Below are positions 4,532-7,332 of a stretch of DNA of 7,332 nucleotides, piece after piece; position 1 is the stretch's first letter; every line of letters begins with the position of its first letter. The notes under the pieces are model-generated. The model did no database searches and was not told the DNA's origin. It worked only from the letters and a program-made list of their open reading frames with translations. Source of the stretch: Treponema sp. (GTDB taxonomy: Bacteria > Spirochaetota > Spirochaetia > Treponematales > Breznakiellaceae); the NCBI GenBank assembly GCA_031283505.1, contig JAITBO010000402.1, positions 1 through 7,332 of the forward strand. The letters are read 5' to 3'. A program made the translations under genes and the position numbers.

Positions 4532-5503
4532 TTACTTCAAGGCGCCGGTCTTTTTGTGAACGGCGATAAGTTCGGCAACATTGCTTTTGGTGTAAAGAGG
4601 ACACACAATATCGGTGTTCACGACACCGCTGACCGCTCCGGAGAGAATCTGATTGGCAAGCTCCATATTTTTCCGGGCCAGCTCATCGGCATTCTGGAAC
4701 GCGGTTCCGGTCATACGGCCTTCTTCAATGAGGAGGGCCGCAGCGGCATCACCGTCAACGCCGTAAATAAGCAGGGAGTTGAACTTGGCATTGCCCTTTA
4801 CCGCTTCCAGGGCACCCATCGCCATGTTGTCGTTCATGGAAACCACCGCATCGATTTGAGGGTTGGCCTGTACCCAGTCTTCCATATACCGCATACCCTC
4901 GTCTTTGTTCCAATGGCCGGACTGTTCGCCGACAATGGTAACATCAGGCCGCTTGGCGAAGAATTCCTGCTCCCAGGAACGGCGACGCTCAACAGAATGG
5001 AGGTTACCGTCCGGGCCCCGGAGCACCACAACCTTTCCACCCTGGGGAATCTGGGTTAATGCCAGCCGCGCTACCACCGCGCCCTGTTCGTAGGGATCGG
5101 CATCCACGCTGTTGGTAACGGCCATGATGGTAGCATCGGGTACCCGGGGATTAGTAAGGATGATCGGGATATTCGCTTCAACCGCTTTCAGGATATAGGG
5201 CTTCTGCGCTTCGCTGTCATTCGGTTGCAAAATGATGAGATCGTACTTGTTGGTGATGGCGTTTTCGATTGCCGCATTCTGCTTGGCATCGTCAGCTTGA
5301 CCGTCAACGACATCGACCCTGAGGTTAGGGTACTTCTTTGCTTCTTCCTTAATGGAATTCGCAAGCCATGCGGCAAAAAGGTCCGCCTGAGCGCGGGTTA
5401 TATACACGACCCGTTTCGTGCCGCTTGAGTCTTTGCTGGCGTTGGCAAATACCATGGATGACGCCATAACCAGCACCAATACTGCGAGAAGAATCTTTTT
5501 CAT
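4532..5503 (-). CDS. Secreted sugar-binding protein of an RbsB-like ABC importer
   Basis: The start at 5503 is chosen because GGAGG lies 7 bases upstream; a longer in-frame reading to 5620 lacks this and overlaps the permease. The 323-residue protein begins with a signal peptide (MKKILLAVLVLVMASS, then MVFANA), cut probably after FA or NA. There is no cysteine there, so it is not a lipoprotein but a free periplasmic protein. The rest fits the Peripla_BP_4 type I fold: VVYITRAQADLFAAWLA at the first strand, DLIILQPNDSEAQKP, GGKVVVLRGPDGN, DAVVSMNDNMAMGALEAVKG and LIYGVDGDAAAALLIEEGRM. It should capture a sugar or sugar alcohol and deliver it to the permease encoded just upstream. The neighbouring dehydrogenase hints at a polyol ligand, but the ligand is not readable from sequence. 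Confidence 0.9.
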   Translation of the reverse strand: MKKILLAVLVLVMASSMVFANASKDSSGTKRVVYITRAQADLFAAWLANSIKEEAKKYPNLRVDVVDGQADDAKQNAAIENAITNKYDLIILQPNDSEAQKPYILKAVEANIPIILTNPRVPDATIMAVTNSVDADPYEQGAVVARLALTQIPQGGKVVVLRGPDGNLHSVERRRSWEQEFFAKRPDVTIVGEQSGHWNKDEGMRYMEDWVQANPQIDAVVSMNDNMAMGALEAVKGNAKFNSLLIYGVDGDAAAALLIEEGRMTGTAFQNADELARKNMELANQILSGAVSGVVNTDIVCPLYTKSNVAELIAVHKKTGALK

Positions 5504-5528
5504 TCTTTTCCTCCAAAAAAATCTTTTT

Positions 5529-5547
5529 TTAAGCGCGATGCGCTTAA
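5529..5547. promoter_or_regulatory. Hairpin between permease and binding-protein genes
   Basis: TTAAGCGC (5529-5536), a 3-base loop, then GCGCTTAA (5540-5547). It lies between the permease stop and the strong ribosome site of the binding-protein gene. On the minus strand it is followed by A-runs and then a T-run near the ribosome site. A role in mRNA processing or stability, allowing more binding protein than permease, is inferred from position. Confidence 0.45.
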
Positions 5548-5555
5548 TACCTGTT

Positions 5556-6557
5556 TTATGACCGCGCTGCGGCGGTCTCCGTGGGCAGTTCCCTGGGTCT
5601 AGACCGGTTGTTTTTTGCACGGATGTCCATAATCACCGCCAGGGCGATAATAATACCCTTGATAATCTGCTGAACATAGGAATTAACCCCTAAAAGATTC
5701 ATAATGTTGTTGAGAATACCCACGATGAATGCGCCGGCCAGGGTTCCCATCGCGGTCCCGATGCCCCCCGAAAAACTGGTCCCGCCGATCACCGCTGCGG
5801 TCAGGGCTTCAAATTCATAGCCCTGGGCCGCCGCCGGCAATCCGGCGTTATTCCGGGACATAAAGATAACCCCCGCAAGGCCGACAAAAATCCCGTTAAT
5901 CACATAGACGACGAATTTTGTTCGTGAAACCTGAATACCCGAGGCGTTAGCCGCTTCTTCATTTCCCCCTATGGCGTAGAGGGATCGTCCAAGCCGACTG
6001 TTGTTCAGAATGTACCAGGTAACCAGAAGGATCAACACCATGAGGATAATAGGAATGGGAATATACAGCAGGGAGCCCTGTCCCAATACCACGAAATTGC
6101 CGATCTGGTAAATGCTCTGCCCGGCGGTATAGAGCAGGACAAAGCCCCGGGCCATGGTCATAACCGCCAGGGTGGCAATGAACGGCGGCGTCTTGAACAC
6201 ACTGGCCAGGGTCCCGCTCACCAGATTGCAGAAGACGCCGATTCCCAGCCCCACGACGGAGGCCAGGAGCAGGGATCCGGTCGCCTTGTATACCGCCACG
6301 GCGAGTACCCCTGCCAGGGCCAGCACCGCGCCGTTGGCAAGATCAATAAGCCCGGCAATGATCAGCATGGTCTCCCCAAAGGCCAGGATGGCGATCACTG
6401 AATTCTGCTTGAGAATATTGCTTAAATTCGCCGGGGACAAAAAATTCCGGTTCAGCAGGGTACTGATCAGGAAGGCGGCCACCAATATGACAAAAATACT
6501 GTACTTGCTTACAAAAGAAGTAAAACGGGACCATGAAAAAACTACATTCTTAGCCAT
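5556..6557 (-). CDS. RbsC-like sugar ABC transporter permease
   Basis: This 333-residue hydrophobic protein has the normal length of RbsC-type permeases (BPD_transp_2 family). It starts with a short cytoplasmic end, then many membrane helices, for example around 20-35, 52-72, 80-90, 97-115, 163-181 and 216-234. Diagnostic segments are NRNFLSPANLSNILKQNSV, FGETMLIIAGLIDLANGAV, GRSLYAIGGNEEAANASG (190-207, the cytoplasmic loop that docks to the ATPase), and TAAVIGGTSFSGGIGT (253-268). The usual GIDLS.G segment reads GLIDLANGAV here. The ATG at 6557 follows GAGGAAG. It begins 31 bases after the ATPase stop and belongs to the same transcript. It should form the membrane channel as a homodimer with the ATPase and receive substrate from the binding protein downstream. 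Confidence 0.93.
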   Translation of the reverse strand: MAKNVVFSWSRFTSFVSKYSIFVILVAAFLISTLLNRNFLSPANLSNILKQNSVIAILAFGETMLIIAGLIDLANGAVLALAGVLAVAVYKATGSLLLASVVGLGIGVFCNLVSGTLASVFKTPPFIATLAVMTMARGFVLLYTAGQSIYQIGNFVVLGQGSLLYIPIPIILMVLILLVTWYILNNSRLGRSLYAIGGNEEAANASGIQVSRTKFVVYVINGIFVGLAGVIFMSRNNAGLPAAAQGYEFEALTAAVIGGTSFSGGIGTAMGTLAGAFIVGILNNIMNLLGVNSYVQQIIKGIIIALAVIMDIRAKNNRSRPRELPTETAAARS

Positions 6558-6588
6558 TCTGTTTCTTCCTCACCTTAATTAATAGTTG

Positions 6589-7332
6589 TTATACGGCCGC
6601 TTTTACGCTGCCCGTGGCATACTGCATTATCAACTCCTGGGAGAACCCGCCGCGATGCAGCTCGGTGGCTATCCTTCCCTTGGACATAACATAAATCCGG
6701 TCGCACATACCCAAGAGCTCCGGCAGTTCCGAAGAGATCATGACAATGCCCTTCCTGCCGTCCTTGACGATTTCGCTCATCAGTTTATAGATCTCATATT
6801 TCGCCCCCACGTCGATTCCCCGGGTGGGCTCGTCCAGGATCAGGACCGAGGGGTCCTTAATAAGCCATTTGGCCAGAACCACCTTCTGCTGATTGCCGCC
6901 GGAAAGATTGGCCGCAGGGGTCTCGATGGAAGGGGTCTTTATCCTGAGGTTTCCGCACTGTTCCTGTATCTCCGCCAATTCCTTGTTCTTATGCAGCCGG
7001 CCTCCGTAAATGTACCGGGCAAGATTGGGAAGGCCCATGTTTTCCCTAACGCTGCGCATGAGTACGAGGCCGTAACGGCGGCGGTCTTCGGAACACATGG
7101 CGATTCCGTTATTTACGCTGTCGGCGACTTTTTTTATGACCGCCTTCTTATTCCGAAGTATGACGGTACCCGAATCTATCGGGTCCAACCCGCCGATGAC
7201 CCTGGCGACTTCGGTACGTCCGGCCCCGACCAGCCCTGCAAAGCCCACAATCTCCCCCGCCCGCAGCGTGAAGCTGATATCTGAGAAGACACCGGTCCGG
7301 CTCAGATTTTCTACCCTCAGCAGTTCTTCCCC
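6589..7332 (-). CDS. RbsA/MglA-type sugar ABC ATPase, C-terminal part (partial)
   Basis: The frame is open to the window edge, so only the last 247 residues are seen; the full protein should be about 500 residues with two nucleotide-binding domains. What is visible is the second domain. It starts LLRVENLSRTGVFSDIS, then has the degenerate Walker A GLVGAGRTE (no lysine, as normal for this half in the family), SEDRRRYGL, the signature LSGGNQQK, Walker B VLILDEPTRGIDVGAKYEIY, and SSELPELLGMCDRIYVMSKG. The GTG at 7246-7248 is internal and not a start. It powers sugar import together with the permease that follows it. The order ATPase, permease, binding protein suggests that the genes before it, outside the window, carry the promoter and perhaps a regulator. 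Confidence 0.93.
   Translation of the reverse strand, partial: GEELLRVENLSRTGVFSDISFTLRAGEIVGFAGLVGAGRTEVARVIGGLDPIDSGTVILRNKKAVIKKVADSVNNGIAMCSEDRRRYGLVLMRSVRENMGLPNLARYIYGGRLHKNKELAEIQEQCGNLRIKTPSIETPAANLSGGNQQKVVLAKWLIKDPSVLILDEPTRGIDVGAKYEIYKLMSEIVKDGRKGIVMISSELPELLGMCDRIYVMSKGRIATELHRGGFSQELIMQYATGSVKAAV

Noticed and set aside
4424..5059. 211-residue plus-strand open frame
   Set aside because: Antisense to the binding-protein gene, with no family resemblance.
5504..5620. Upstream extension of the binding protein to 5620
   Set aside because: It would overlap the permease gene by 65 bases and put 39 charged residues before a textbook signal peptide; the ATG at 5503 has an ideal ribosome site.
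6586..7284. 232-residue plus-strand open frame
   Set aside because: Antisense to the ATPase, whose signature and Walker B motifs are clear.

Overview
The window looks like part of a bacterial chromosome, most plausibly from a spirochaete of the Treponema type, with termite-gut treponemes as my best guess. This rests on overall protein style, a moderate GC content and the mixture of decayed IS families, and it is an inference. There are five recognisable functional genes, all on the minus strand, and a left third made of broken mobile elements.

Left region (1-1554) is an IS graveyard. Positions 1-441 hold the terminal inverted repeat and a broken N-terminal half of an IS256-family transposase (in-frame TAG, internal deletion, frameshift). 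Positions 494-946 are a tiny, internally deleted IS of another DDE family. It still has perfect 15-bp terminal inverted repeats and a perfect 9-bp target duplication (TAGTCTCAT), and its transposase is reduced to fragments. The target duplication lies inside the terminal repeat of a third, older element (about 947-1554), whose integrase-like transposase survives as three pieces in three frames. The order of events can therefore be read: the small IS jumped into the end of the older one.

Middle region (1652-3359): a complete TrmJ-type tRNA 2'-O-methyltransferase gene (1652-2473, minus), then about 890 bases with no intact gene. That stretch holds many short palindromes and two minus-strand reading-frame remnants, one of about 72 codons with protein-like composition and one encoding a hydrophobic C-terminal segment. 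Each starts next to a palindrome.

Right region (3360-7332): a sugar/polyol uptake and oxidation cluster read right to left. It contains the C-terminal half of an RbsA/MglA-type double ATPase (cut by the window edge), an RbsC-type permease, a secreted Peripla_BP_4-type binding protein, and a xylitol/sorbitol-type zinc dehydrogenase. The likely scheme is that the binding protein captures a sugar or sugar alcohol in the periplasm, the permease and ATPase import it, and the NAD-dependent dehydrogenase oxidises it to a ketose. Two tandem hairpins, one a convincing rho-independent terminator, separate the binding-protein gene from the dehydrogenase gene, so the dehydrogenase is probably expressed at a lower level or separately. 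The substrate cannot be fixed from sequence alone.

I did not find a convincing new multi-gene system. The most unusual points are the nested, datable IS remnants and the palindrome-bordered gene remnants between 2474 and 3359.
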